Part shown: one piece after another, positions 39,304 to 47,096 of the stretch
Layout of the letters: each line of letters opens with the position of its first letter
Numbering within the stretch: the stretch's first letter is position 1
Assembly (NCBI GenBank): GCA_028874195.1
Contig: JAPPLM010000043.1
Span: 62,001 to 126,000 of the forward strand
Source of the DNA: Chloroflexota bacterium
Lineage (GTDB): Bacteria; Chloroflexota; UBA11872; VXOZ01
Reading direction: 5' to 3'
DNA: 64,000 nucleotides
Notes under the pieces: model-generated
What the model saw: only the letters and a program-made list of their open reading frames with translations
The model's database searches: none
Told to the model about the DNA's origin: nothing
Made by a program: the position numbers and the translations under genes

Positions 39304-39519
39304 ATGCCCCATGTCAAAATTCGGGAGAACGAACCCTTCGATGTCGCCCTGCGGCGCTTCAAGCGCTCTTGCGAAAAGGCCGGCATCCTCTCCGAGGTGC
39401 GCCGCCGGGAGTTCTATGAAAAGCCCACCTCCATGCGCAAGCGCAAGGCGGCCGCCGCAGTGAAGCGCCATCTGAAGAAGCTGCAGCGCGAGGCGCGGCG
39501 GTTCGAGAAAACCCACTAG
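39304..39519 (+). CDS. rpsU: 30S ribosomal protein S21
   Basis: A 71-residue basic protein with the S21 pattern: [39 protein letters not shown] and an Arg/Lys-rich end. It binds the 30S subunit near the anti-Shine-Dalgarno region and helps initiation. Length is exact for the gammaproteobacterial form. In Escherichia and Pseudomonas it heads the rpsU - dnaG - rpoD operon; here yqeY follows at 39617 and dnaG and rpoD are absent, replaced by a convergent TPR sulfotransferase. Confidence 0.97.
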   Translation: MPHVKIRENEPFDVALRRFKRSCEKAGILSEVRRREFYEKPTSMRKRKAAAAVKRHLKKLQREARRFEKTH

Positions 39520-39537
39520 TCTTACCCTGGTTGAACG

Positions 39538-39597
39538 GGAGTTTCGCGCCAGCGAAACTCCAACGCGAACCGACACGCACCGAAGGTGCGCGTTCGC
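39538..39597. repeat. double hairpin element between rpsU and yqeY
   Basis: GGAGTTTCGC-GCCA-GCGAAACTCC is a perfect 10-bp stem (39538-39561), nearly the same as the element at 39184. It is followed by a second, two-part hairpin: outer stem GCGAAC/GTTCGC (39565-39570 with 39592-39597) and inner stem GCACC/GGTGC. No T-run follows, so it is not a simple terminator; it may attenuate or process the rpsU mRNA. Confidence 0.7.
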
Positions 39598-39616
39598 ACA
39601 GACCCTGGGGCACCCC

Positions 39617-40066
39617 ATGAGCGACCTACAGGACCGCATCCAGACGGCCACCCGTACGGCCATGAAGGCCCGGGACAAGCGCCTCGTGGCGGCGCTGCGC
39701 CTGGTCAACGCGGAACTCAAGCGGGTGGAGGTGGATGAGCGCAAGGCGCTGGCGGATGCCGACGTGATCGCGGTGCTGACGCGCATGGTCAAGCAGCGCA
39801 ACGACAGCCGCTCCCAGTACGAGGCCGCAGGCCGCACTGACCTGGCCGAGCAGGAAGCCTTCGAAATCGACGTGGTGCGCTCGTTCATGCCCGCGCCCCT
39901 CAGCGAGGCGGAGCTGGACGCGCTGATCGACGCCGCCATTGCTGACACCGGCGCGGCCGGGATGCGGGACATGGGCAAGGTGATGGGGCAGTTGAAAGGC
40001 GAGGTCGCCGGCCGGGCAGACATGGGCACAGTCAGCGCCAAGGTGAAGGCAAGACTCAGCGGTTGA
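39617..40066 (+). CDS. YqeY / GatB-domain protein
   Basis: A 149-residue member of the YqeY family. It opens with DLQDRIQTATRTAMKARDK, has the conserved motif EFAAGRTDLAEQE-like segment (AGRTDLAEQEAFEID) and ends with GKVMGQLKGEVAGRAD. The fold matches the tail domain of GatB and may bind tRNA, but its role is not established. It commonly follows rpsU. Its last 11 bases overlap the convergent TPR sulfotransferase gene. Confidence 0.92.
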   Translation: MSDLQDRIQTATRTAMKARDKRLVAALRLVNAELKRVEVDERKALADADVIAVLTRMVKQRNDSRSQYEAAGRTDLAEQEAFEIDVVRSFMPAPLSEAELDALIDAAIADTGAAGMRDMGKVMGQLKGEVAGRADMGTVSAKVKARLSG

Positions 40067-42068
40067 TCGCCTCATATTGGGCGTAGCGAGGCAGCACCGG
40101 CTCCAGCACTTCGATCAACTCGCCAAGATGGGCTTCGTAGTTGCGCCAGAAATGGATCGACTTGGCGTAGATGGGTTGGCGCACCTGTTCGGAGCTGGCC
40201 GTGCGAACCGGGCGATCGGTCTCGTGGAAATTGGCACAGGCGTCCTCCCAAGGCAGCTCGCAGTAGTCGAGCAGGCGCCGCAATTGGCGGTCGAAATCCG
40301 TTACCAAGTCTTCGTACTGCACGGTCAGGACGCGGCCCGGCAGCACCTCGTGCCAGTGGTCCATCAGTCGTTGGTACTCCAGGAAGTACTCGCCGATCTC
40401 CGTGAGGTCATACACAAAGGTCTGGCCCTTGGCGAACAGTTGACGGTAGCAGCTTAGGGTGGCGTCCAAGGGGTAGCGGCGGGCGTCGATGACCTTGGCG
40501 TTGGGCAGAACCAGGTGCAGAAAGCCGATCGAGGGGAAGTTGTTGGGCATCTTGTCCACGAAGCGGGGCTTCTCGGAGCGCCGATGCACCTGGGCGCGCT
40601 GCAGGTAGTCGTGGCCCAAGGCCTTGAAGTGGGCGGCCCGTAGCTCGCGCACCGCCTGCGGGTAGTTGACGCCATCGGCTCGGTTCCGGTTCAGGGAGGT
40701 GGCCACCCGGCCCAGGTAGGGCAGTTCCGAGGTGCCTTCAACCTGGCTGTGGCTGGCCAGTATCTGTTCAATCAGGGTGGAGCCGGAGCGGGGCAGCCCA
40801 AGGACGAATATCGGCGCCGCATCCGAATGGCCTTGGCCCGCAGCGCTTTGCAGGAACGCGGCGTCGAACGTCTCGATGATCTCGTCGTTGGCCGTCTCGG
40901 TCTGCACCGGATCATAGTGCTCAAGCATTCGCTGCTTGGCGTTGCCCCGCTGGTAGTAATCCCAGGCCGTGTCGAAGTCGCCTGCATCCTCGTGCGCCTT
41001 GGCCAAGGCGAACAGGAAGTTGACCGCGGATTGATCGGTCAGTTCATCGGCTCGCGCCAGGGCTGACTCCATGGCCCGCATGTCGTCGGCAGTGAGCTGG
41101 TAGGTCTTCAGGTTGGCCAGGCTCCAATAGGTCTCGCCATTGTCCGGCCGCACCCGGATGCACTCCCGGTACGCCTCGATGGCCTCCCGCTGCCGCCCGA
41201 CGGTCTTGAGCGTATGGCCGAGCCCCAACCAAGCGCCGGCATGGCGCGGCTGCAGCTCCAGCACTTGGCGGTAGGTGTCCAGGGCATCCTCGGTGCGGCC
41301 CACTGGCGCCAAGGTCGATGCCAGCAGGTGGCGCGGCTTGGCGGCGCTCGGCTGCAGCCGGATGGTGCGCTGAAAGCACTCGATGGCCTCTGCGTAGCGG
41401 TGCTGCTCCTGAAAGAGGCGGCCCAAGTCGAGAAAGGCAAGGGCATAGTCCGGGGCCAGCGAAACGGCCTTCCTGAGCAGCGCTTCCGCCTCCTCCACAT
41501 CGGATTGGCTGGCCAGAATGCCCGCCAACAGGCGCATGGCATCCACGTCGTTGGGTGATTCCGCCAGCAGCGCCCGATACTGGCGACTCGCCTCCTCGTG
41601 CCGCCCCGCCTTGTGGTGCTCGGCCGCCAAGGCAAGCTTCCGGCGCTGCGGGTTGAGTTCGAAGGAGGCCTCGAAGGCGGCGTCCGCCTGGTCGCCGTCC
41701 CCGGCCATGGACAGCGCCCGGCCCAGCGTGAACAAGGCCGTTTCCGACTTGGGATCCAGCCGGGTGGCGGCCCTCAGCACCTCGACGGCCTCCTCCGCCC
41801 GACCCTGTTCCACCAGCAGGCGGCCGAGATCCTCGTGGGGTTTGGCGAAGGTGGGCGCCAGCTCGATGGCGCGCCGCAGATGCGCCTCGGCCGCTTCGAA
41901 CTCGCGCAGCTTCAGGAGGATGGCGCCTAGCAGCGCCGTCATGTTGACGTCCTCCGGATCCCGCTCCACCGCATCGCGGCAGAAGGCCGCGGCAGCGCTG
42001 ACCCGACCCGAGTTGATCAGGTGAATGGCGTGGTTGAACGCCGCTTGGGGCTCGAGCGGTTCCGCCAT
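40056..42068 (-). CDS. TPR-repeat sulfotransferase
   Basis: A 670-residue two-part protein. Residues 1 to about 360 are tetratricopeptide repeats (for example AEAHLRRAIELAPTFAKPHE and AIECFQRTIRLQPSAAK). The C-terminal half starts with PIFVLGLPRSGSTLIEQ, the 5'-phosphosulfate loop that binds PAPS, and contains further sulfotransferase blocks (KVIDARRYPLDATLSCY). It should transfer sulfate from PAPS, probably to a protein or glycan bound by the repeats. It lies 42 bases downstream of the cytochrome c gene on the same strand and may be the last gene of the NO-reductase operon. Confidence 0.88.
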   Translation of the reverse strand: MAEPLEPQAAFNHAIHLINSGRVSAAAAFCRDAVERDPEDVNMTALLGAILLKLREFEAAEAHLRRAIELAPTFAKPHEDLGRLLVEQGRAEEAVEVLRAATRLDPKSETALFTLGRALSMAGDGDQADAAFEASFELNPQRRKLALAAEHHKAGRHEEASRQYRALLAESPNDVDAMRLLAGILASQSDVEEAEALLRKAVSLAPDYALAFLDLGRLFQEQHRYAEAIECFQRTIRLQPSAAKPRHLLASTLAPVGRTEDALDTYRQVLELQPRHAGAWLGLGHTLKTVGRQREAIEAYRECIRVRPDNGETYWSLANLKTYQLTADDMRAMESALARADELTDQSAVNFLFALAKAHEDAGDFDTAWDYYQRGNAKQRMLEHYDPVQTETANDEIIETFDAAFLQSAAGQGHSDAAPIFVLGLPRSGSTLIEQILASHSQVEGTSELPYLGRVATSLNRNRADGVNYPQAVRELRAAHFKALGHDYLQRAQVHRRSEKPRFVDKMPNNFPSIGFLHLVLPNAKVIDARRYPLDATLSCYRQLFAKGQTFVYDLTEIGEYFLEYQRLMDHWHEVLPGRVLTVQYEDLVTDFDRQLRRLLDYCELPWEDACANFHETDRPVRTASSEQVRQPIYAKSIHFWRNYEAHLGELIEVLEPVLPRYAQYEAINR

Positions 42069-42110
42069 TCAACCGATTTCCCTTCGCGGGCTAGGCGCCA
42101 AGCGACGGCG

Positions 42111-42458
42111 TTAAGGACAGGGGGAGAGGCTCGCGTACCAAGCGGCCAAGTCCTCGATGTCCTGGTCGGTGAGATCCTGCACGAAGGGCTGCATCGTGAT
42201 CTCCTCCCGTTCGCCGTCCCGGTAAGCGCGAATCTGAACCGCAAGGTAGGCTTGGTGCTGTCCGGCCAGATTGGGCCACAACGGATTGGCGGATATGCCC
42301 GCCAGTCCATGGCAGGCCGAGCACAATCCCGCCTTCGTCTTGCCCGCCGCCGCATCCCCGGCGGACTGGGCAACGGCGGGGCCAGCAAGGCTCATCGCCG
42401 TGATGCCCGCCGCCAGAATCAAGGTCGGCACCCTGTGCCACATGCGCTTGCCGTTCAT
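42111..42458 (-). CDS. small periplasmic class I cytochrome c
   Basis: A 115-residue protein from ATG 42458. The first 29 residues form a Sec signal (TLILAAGITAMSLAGPAVAQ). The haem site CSACHGLAG and a C-terminal methionine (ITMQPFVQDL) provide the axial ligands; it is close to cytochromes of the c4/c5 type. It starts 16 bases after norB, so it is likely an electron donor to the NO reductase. A longer start upstream would overlap norB and lacks the signal layout. Confidence 0.85.
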   Translation of the reverse strand: MNGKRMWHRVPTLILAAGITAMSLAGPAVAQSAGDAAAGKTKAGLCSACHGLAGISANPLWPNLAGQHQAYLAVQIRAYRDGEREEITMQPFVQDLTDQDIEDLAAWYASLSPCP

Positions 42459-42474
42459 CGAAAAATCCTCGCCA

Positions 42475-43965
42475 TCAACCCGCTGCAGAGCCCTCAGGCA
42501 CCGGCCCGCTGCCAGTCTCTTCCACATCGTCCAAGCCACCCACGACCTTCATCGGCCGTTTCTCCCCGACGCCGATCCGCACCAAGTCCCACAGCAGCAG
42601 GACCACTCCGAAGGTCATCAGCACCCCGAACGCCATGCGCCACCACATCGCCTCCACGAACCAAGGTTGGGTCTGGCCCTCGAAATAGGCCTGCCAAGTG
42701 GAGCCGCCGATGGCACGCTCCACGAATGACTGCTCGTAGCCGGCGATCAGGAGGGCGACGGTCATGCCCATCATGCCGAGATGGGTGAGCCCAAGCGCCC
42801 ACTTCCAGCGCCAGCCGCCCTGCAGTCCGGCGGACATCCAGGCATTGCCCCGCAGCCGCTGCACGGCGACGTAGATCATCGCCACGATGATGGTGACGTA
42901 GGCGCCAAAGAAGGCCAGGTGCCCGTGGGAGGACGACCACTGCGTGCCGTGGGTGTAGAGGTTGATCTGCGGCAGCGTCTGCATGAATCCCCAAACGCCA
43001 GCGCCCAGGAAGTTGCCGAAGGCGTGCGCGATCAGCCAAGCGAGCGCCGGATGGTTGTTGGCCCGGAAGGCGTGCCGCCCGGCGTCGTAAACGGCATGCA
43101 CCACCATCGCCACCAGGGGTATGGGCTCGAGCGCCGAGAAGAAGCCGCCAACGCCAAGCCAGTATTCCGGCGTGCCGATCCAGAAATAGTGATGGCCGAG
43201 CCCCAGGATGCCCGAGCCGAACATCAGCGCCACCTCGATGTAGAGCCAAGTGGTTACGATGCGGCGCCGGGCGCCGAGGGTCTTGATCAGCCCCCAGGCC
43301 ATGATGCAGCCGACCAGCACCTCCCAAGTGGCCTCCACCCACAGGTGGATCACCCACCACCACCAGTACTGGTCCATGGGCAGGTTGGTGGTGTAGAACA
43401 TGCCGGCCAGGTAGAGGCCCGCCAACGCCACCAGGTCGAGCACCAACACACCGGATATGCCGCTCCAGCGCCCCGCCAGGAAGGTGCCGGCCACGTTGTA
43501 GAAGATGGCAAGCATGCAAACGACGATGCCGATGTCCGCCCACCGGGGCGCCTCGATGTACTCCCGGCCCTCGTTGATGAGCCAGAGCGTCCAAGCGTCC
43601 CCGGGGCCGCTTTGCACGAACAGGTACACGACGACGACAATGGTCACCGCCACTGTAAACACCCAGAAGGCGGCCTTGGCAATGCGCGGGCCCGCCAGCG
43701 GCACGCCGGCCTCGTCCTCCACCAGCCAGTAAATGGAGCCGATGAAGCCGTACAGCATCCACACCACCATGGCGTTGATGTGCACCATGCGGTTCACGTT
43801 GAAATCAAGGACGCCGAACAGGAACGCCGGGTCAAGGAACTGCCAAGCCGCCAGCAGCCCGAACAGCATCTGCGCCAGGAACAGCACCATGGCCACGGCG
43901 AAGTAGTGCACCGCCAATTTCTGGCCGATGCGCAGCGAAGCGAATTCAAGCCGGCCGAAGGTCAT
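42475..43965 (-). CDS. norB: nitric oxide reductase subunit B
   Basis: A 496-residue, 12-helix haem-copper oxidase family protein. It shows the histidine ligands in VHINAMVVW, HLWVEATWEV, GLGHHYFWIG and HGHLAFFG, and glutamates near the catalytic site. The absence of an N-terminal quinol-oxidising extension and the presence of a separate norC show the cytochrome-c-dependent type. It reduces two NO to N2O. Start ATG 43965 overlaps the norC stop as ATGA. No norD or norQ, which usually assemble the enzyme, lies next to it. Confidence 0.92.
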   Translation of the reverse strand: MTFGRLEFASLRIGQKLAVHYFAVAMVLFLAQMLFGLLAAWQFLDPAFLFGVLDFNVNRMVHINAMVVWMLYGFIGSIYWLVEDEAGVPLAGPRIAKAAFWVFTVAVTIVVVVYLFVQSGPGDAWTLWLINEGREYIEAPRWADIGIVVCMLAIFYNVAGTFLAGRWSGISGVLVLDLVALAGLYLAGMFYTTNLPMDQYWWWWVIHLWVEATWEVLVGCIMAWGLIKTLGARRRIVTTWLYIEVALMFGSGILGLGHHYFWIGTPEYWLGVGGFFSALEPIPLVAMVVHAVYDAGRHAFRANNHPALAWLIAHAFGNFLGAGVWGFMQTLPQINLYTHGTQWSSSHGHLAFFGAYVTIIVAMIYVAVQRLRGNAWMSAGLQGGWRWKWALGLTHLGMMGMTVALLIAGYEQSFVERAIGGSTWQAYFEGQTQPWFVEAMWWRMAFGVLMTFGVVLLLWDLVRIGVGEKRPMKVVGGLDDVEETGSGPVPEGSAAG

Positions 43966-44600
43966 CGCCCGCCTCCGGTCAGCGGCCCTTGGGGCAGCGG
44001 CGTGAAGCCGTGGGGGAAGCCGTTGGTGTCGATGGCGGACATCCACTTCAGATAGGCGATTACGCCCCGCAGCTCCGCCTCGGTGAGGTTCGGATCGGGC
44101 ATCCGGCGTCCGGTTCCGAAGGTGCGGGCGTTGGCGATGGGATCGTCGAGGAAGCGCGTCATCAGGATCTCCCGCGCCGCTTCATTGCCCCAGCCCGGAT
44201 CCAGCCAAGCCTTGGTGAGATCCGGGGCGTAGTAGGCGCCGTTGCCGAGCAGCGTGTGGCAGTTCATGCAGTTGCGCGCCTGCACCGTCAGCTTGCCGTG
44301 ATCAACCAAGCGGCGCGCCTCCTCCTCGCTCAGCATCTCGCCGAACAGGGGCGCTGGCGGCCCGATCACGGGCACGGCGAAGTTGCGCTGCTCGTCGAAT
44401 TCGTAACCGATGCGGTGGTTGATGACGGAGTAAGCCGGCACCCGCCCCGCTTCCGACCCCGCCTCGATGACGGTGAGCGTGTGGAAGGTCAGCATCACCA
44501 GCACGAGGGCCATGAAGCCGGTGACGAAGATCGCGCACTTGCGCCAAAAGTCCTCGCTGGCCCACCACTCCCTGCGGGGCTCGTCCGCGCCCTCAGCCAC
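43962..44600 (-). CDS. norC: nitric oxide reductase subunit C (cytochrome c)
   Basis: A 212-residue protein with one N-terminal membrane helix (AIFVTGFMALVLVMLTFH) and a periplasmic haem c domain, site CMNCHTLLGNGAYYAPDL, exactly the NorC pattern. It passes electrons from soluble cytochrome c to NorB. I start it at GTG 44600, which has GGAGG just upstream and overlaps the stop of the preceding small membrane gene; a longer frame to 44672 exists. It is coupled to norB by a four-base overlap. Confidence 0.92.
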   Translation of the reverse strand: MAEGADEPRREWWASEDFWRKCAIFVTGFMALVLVMLTFHTLTVIEAGSEAGRVPAYSVINHRIGYEFDEQRNFAVPVIGPPAPLFGEMLSEEEARRLVDHGKLTVQARNCMNCHTLLGNGAYYAPDLTKAWLDPGWGNEAAREILMTRFLDDPIANARTFGTGRRMPDPNLTEAELRGVIAYLKWMSAIDTNGFPHGFTPLPQGPLTGGGR

Positions 44601-44919
44601 CGTGACCCTCCAAGTCGGACGAAGCGCCGCCGTGGACCGCTTCGGACAACCGCCAGATGAACCGCGGCGCAACGAAGTATCCGGCGAGCAGGGCGCCCAC
44701 CAGCGCCAGCCACCAGCCCCAAAGATTGAGCAGCACGGTCAATCCCCCGGCGCTTGCCGCAAGCGCAGCGTAGCAGGCAAGCGAGATGCGCGAAAACAGG
44801 GCGGAGCCGTGCAGGCGGGAAAGGGCAAGGAACAGGGCGTAACCGGCGCCAAAGAGAATGATCGCGCCGCCAAGGAGCGCCGCCCCGGCGATCTCATGGA
44901 TGGCGACTGGATCCAGCAT
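44593..44919 (-). CDS. small integral membrane protein leading the nor operon
   Basis: A 108-residue protein of mainly hydrophobic residues with three predicted membrane helices (about 10-30, 45-65 and 68-88) and a charged tail. I do not recognise a family. A GAGGGGG ribosome site precedes the ATG at 44919. Its stop is overlapped by the norC start, so it is translationally coupled to norC. It may assist assembly of NorCB in place of the missing norE/norD genes; this is inference from position. Confidence 0.65.
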   Translation of the reverse strand: MLDPVAIHEIAGAALLGGAIILFGAGYALFLALSRLHGSALFSRISLACYAALAASAGGLTVLLNLWGWWLALVGALLAGYFVAPRFIWRLSEAVHGGASSDLEGHGG

Positions 44920-45048
44920 CGAGCCCCCTCACGGAAAATCCGAACTCAAGCCTCTGCTTGAGCGGCCGGAGTATAACGCACCGTTCTGGGCGCGAAGGGC
45001 GCTTCAATTGCGTGGTTTGCGGAAGGAGGCCGGACCGTAGCGCCGACA

Positions 45049-45082
45049 TTGACATATTCAATAGATCATCTTAAGTTGATCT
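45049..45082 (+). promoter_or_regulatory. toxin-antitoxin promoter with overlapping operator palindrome
   Basis: TTGACA (45049-45054), 17-base spacer, TAAGTT (45072-45077) form a strong promoter. An inverted repeat, AGATCA at 45063 with TGATCT at 45077-45082, spans the -10 region, the usual place for an antitoxin-bound operator. Transcription would start near 45084 for the gene at 45110. Confidence 0.6.
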
Positions 45083-45109
45083 TGCGCGCTAGCAACCGAG
45101 GCGAGGCCA

Positions 45110-45370
45110 ATGCTGACCACCATCAATGTCAAAACCCTTCGGCAGGAATTGGGCCACATTGTCGAGCGCGTCGGAAAAGGTGAAGGCTTCATGGTGCTCT
45201 ATCGCAGCCGCCCCGCATTCCGCATCGTTCCTATTGACGGCTCCCTAGCGCTTGGCCCCGTGGAGGACGACCCGCTCTATCAGGCCGATGCTGTCGGCAG
45301 GTCCACCGACAGTCGGTCGGCAGCCGATCATGACCAGCTTCTTTATGGCAGCCCAAAGGCCGAGGGCTGA
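45110..45370 (+). CDS. Phd/YefM-type antitoxin
   Basis: An 86-residue protein. The N-terminal part (INVKTLRQELGHIVERVGKGEGFMVLYRSRPAFRIVP, split here as start and strand blocks) fits the Phd/YefM antitoxin fold: short helix, then beta strands. The C-terminal 40 residues are probably disordered until bound to toxin. It precedes a PIN toxin gene by 29 bases, and a palindromic operator lies upstream, which supports autoregulation. Confidence 0.8.
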   Translation: MLTTINVKTLRQELGHIVERVGKGEGFMVLYRSRPAFRIVPIDGSLALGPVEDDPLYQADAVGRSTDSRSAADHDQLLYGSPKAEG

Positions 45371-45399
45371 AAGTCTAAGCCTCAATAGGGTTGCCCTAG

Positions 45400-45852
45400 G
45401 TGCAGGAATTCCGCCCAACCGGAACCGACCGTCTGTTCGTAGATACTGCAGGCTGGATGGCGTTGGCCGACGCCGGAGATCACGCCCATGCCAACGCCAG
45501 GCAAGTCAGAGACGCTCACTTGCACGACGGAGGCGTTCTGATCACAACCGACTATGTGGCCGACGAGACCCTAACGCTGATCAGAATGCGCCTGGGTCTG
45601 CGAGCCGCTGCCCAGTGGTGGGCGCAGGTCGATGCCAGCACACGGATCCGGTGGGAGTGGATCGACCCCACCCGCGCCGAAAAGGCACGGGCATGGTTCT
45701 TCGGCTGGGCTGACAAGACCTTCTCATTCACGGACTGCACGAGTTTCGTGGTGATGGACGAACTAGGGCTCAAGAAGGCGCTGACGACCGATCGGCATTT
45801 TCGGCAAGCCGGGTTTGAATCGTTGCCAACGGCCGACCATGCGGTGACCTGA
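45400..45852 (+). CDS. PIN-domain toxin (VapC-type RNase)
   Basis: A 150-residue protein with the PIN acidic residues in order: FVDTAGWMALAD near residue 14, DETLTLIRMRL near 54, and TDCTSFVVMDELG near 110, with a further aspartate in TTDRHF. VapC-like enzymes cleave tRNA or rRNA under stress. It starts at GTG 45400. Pairing with a Phd-type antitoxin is common. The catalytic set is complete, so the toxin is probably functional. Confidence 0.82.
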   Translation: MQEFRPTGTDRLFVDTAGWMALADAGDHAHANARQVRDAHLHDGGVLITTDYVADETLTLIRMRLGLRAAAQWWAQVDASTRIRWEWIDPTRAEKARAWFFGWADKTFSFTDCTSFVVMDELGLKKALTTDRHFRQAGFESLPTADHAVT

Positions 45853-45888
45853 CGGCAAAGACATGGGACGAAGGGAAGATCGCACCGT

Positions 45889-46230
45889 TCAATTCAGTTG
45901 CAGTACCAATCGCAGCCCGTCGTCCACTTGGTGCATGGTCGCGCTCGATGCCCGACCGCTTCGTTCGGTAAGAAATCGCCGGTCCAGCGTAACGACCTGC
46001 GAGACATTGACGACCGACCGCCGCGTCAAGCCAGTGCCGCGTCGTGGCAGGGGCACGTTGCCGGGCGCTGCCGCCAACCGCTGGTTCGAGGTGATGGCCA
46101 CCACGAGAACGGTGGCGATTTGGCTCTTGTTGAAGTCATCCGATTGCACCACCAGCACAGGACGCCTGTACCCCGGTTCGGAACCGGTGGGAACTGGGAG
46201 GTTGGCCCACCAGATTTCGCCGCGCCTCAC
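45889..46230 (-). CDS. mazF: MazF/PemK-type endoribonuclease toxin
   Basis: A 113-residue protein opening with MRRGEIWWANLPVPTGSEPG and RRPVLVVQSDDFN, the MazF beta-barrel start, followed by TNQRLAA-like and RSVVNVSQVVTLD segments, all typical. MazF cuts single-stranded mRNA at short motifs. It lies eight bases after its antitoxin on the same strand and is convergent with the PIN toxin gene, giving two modules with toxins end to end. All family blocks appear intact. Confidence 0.88.
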   Translation of the reverse strand: MRRGEIWWANLPVPTGSEPGYRRPVLVVQSDDFNKSQIATVLVVAITSNQRLAAAPGNVPLPRRGTGLTRRSVVNVSQVVTLDRRFLTERSGRASSATMHQVDDGLRLVLQLN

Positions 46231-46238
46231 TGGACTCG

Positions 46239-46478
46239 CTACCAGCGTTCTTCGGGAAGGGACAGCGACTGCATCGCAACGAGACCTTGGTCGAGCCCGG
46301 AAGGAACATCTTCTGCGTAAACGGCATCGAGCCTTTCCGTGACCCGCTGCTTTCGGAAACGCGCCACAAACTCCCTAACCGCAGTTGTATAGAGTTCGCT
46401 CCTGGAGATTCCCAACTCCTTCGCTGCACGTTCCGCAGCATCAAACACCTCGTCGCGAATTGAGATGGCTGTCTTCAT
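46239..46478 (-). CDS. ribbon-helix-helix antitoxin for MazF
   Basis: A 79-residue protein with TAISIRDEVFDAAERAA then LGISRSELYTTAVREF, a ribbon-helix-helix domain like that of CopG/MazE-type antitoxins found with MazF. The C-terminal part is acidic and should bind the toxin. Its ATG at 46478 lies only six bases after a good -10 box, so the mRNA may begin at or near the start codon. Confidence 0.82.
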   Translation of the reverse strand: MKTAISIRDEVFDAAERAAKELGISRSELYTTAVREFVARFRKQRVTERLDAVYAEDVPSGLDQGLVAMQSLSLPEERW

Positions 46479-46484
46479 AGCCCA

Positions 46485-46512
46485 AGTATAACTCCGGTTT
46501 TACCAAGAGCAA
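46485..46512 (-). promoter_or_regulatory. promoter of the mazEF-like module
   Basis: On the minus strand TTGCTC (46507-46512), 16 bases, TATACT (46485-46490). Only six bases separate the -10 box from the ATG at 46478, so transcription probably begins at the start codon and the message is leaderless. Confidence 0.5.
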
Positions 46513-46664
46513 AAGGAAGGTGGGTGGTGTCTGGGTGGGGTGCGTGGTCGCGGCGGTTGCGGTCGAGATTGTTGTCGACTAGCGGCACAGGGTCAACGCG
46601 AGTGTGCTACGGACAACGGGAAACTCATATACTCCGGAAATTGACGCCATCCGCCAACCGGGAA

Positions 46665-46760
46665 ATGCCAATGCAAGAGGAACTTCTGCCGGACGACTTG
46701 TTGGGCGACCTAGTCGAGGCGGCAGTCGAGGAGTGCCATGGTACGAAGGAAAGACCGTAA
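46665..46760 (+). CDS. very short acidic frame upstream of DUF5808 gene
   Basis: A 31-codon frame (MPMQEELLPDDLLGDLVEAA and onward) of acidic, helical character whose end overlaps the next gene's start by 23 bases in another frame. It has no strong ribosome site. It may be a leader peptide coupled to the downstream gene, or a chance frame. Confidence 0.2.
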   Translation: MPMQEELLPDDLLGDLVEAAVEECHGTKERP

Positions 46761-46941
46761 CCGGGACTCAAGCGAGCATTGGAAGTGGGGCATTTTCTAC
46801 CACGATCCAAACGACCCCAAAATTTGGGTTGAAAAACTCTACGGCATGGGCTGGACGCTCAACATGGCCCGGCCTGCGGCATGGGTGATCCTCGTGGCAT
46901 TCCTGTCGGCTGCCTTGGCCCTGTTTCTGCTGACCACCTAG
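46738..46941 (+). CDS. DUF5808 small membrane protein
   Basis: A 67-residue protein with the DUF5808 pattern GIFYHDPNDPKIWVEKL followed by GMGWTLNMARPAAWVI, then one membrane helix to the C-terminus (ILVAFLSAALALFLLTT). GAGGAG lies four bases before the ATG. Function is unknown. It stands alone between a toxin-antitoxin module and a polyketide-cyclase-like gene. Confidence 0.7.
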   Translation: MVRRKDRNRDSSEHWKWGIFYHDPNDPKIWVEKLYGMGWTLNMARPAAWVILVAFLSAALALFLLTT

Positions 46942-47096
46942 CGCTCTAGCGAACTGCCCTGCGAGGGTGGGACCCCCGGATCGTGACGGACTCAATCCGA
47001 GCCAAAACCGCTCCCCGCTTGGCGTTGACGCCGGATGCGGCGTGCGACTAGCATACGCCGTCACTTTTATTGACATAAACGTCACGGGAGCCGTAC

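Noticed and set aside
39538-39597. Hairpins after rpsU considered as an intrinsic terminator
   Set aside because: No run of T follows, and a near copy stands upstream of rpsU where termination makes no sense.
45252-45713. Frame overlapping the antitoxin and PIN toxin genes in another phase
   Set aside because: Both overlapped genes have clear family sequence; this frame has none and would overlap them completely.
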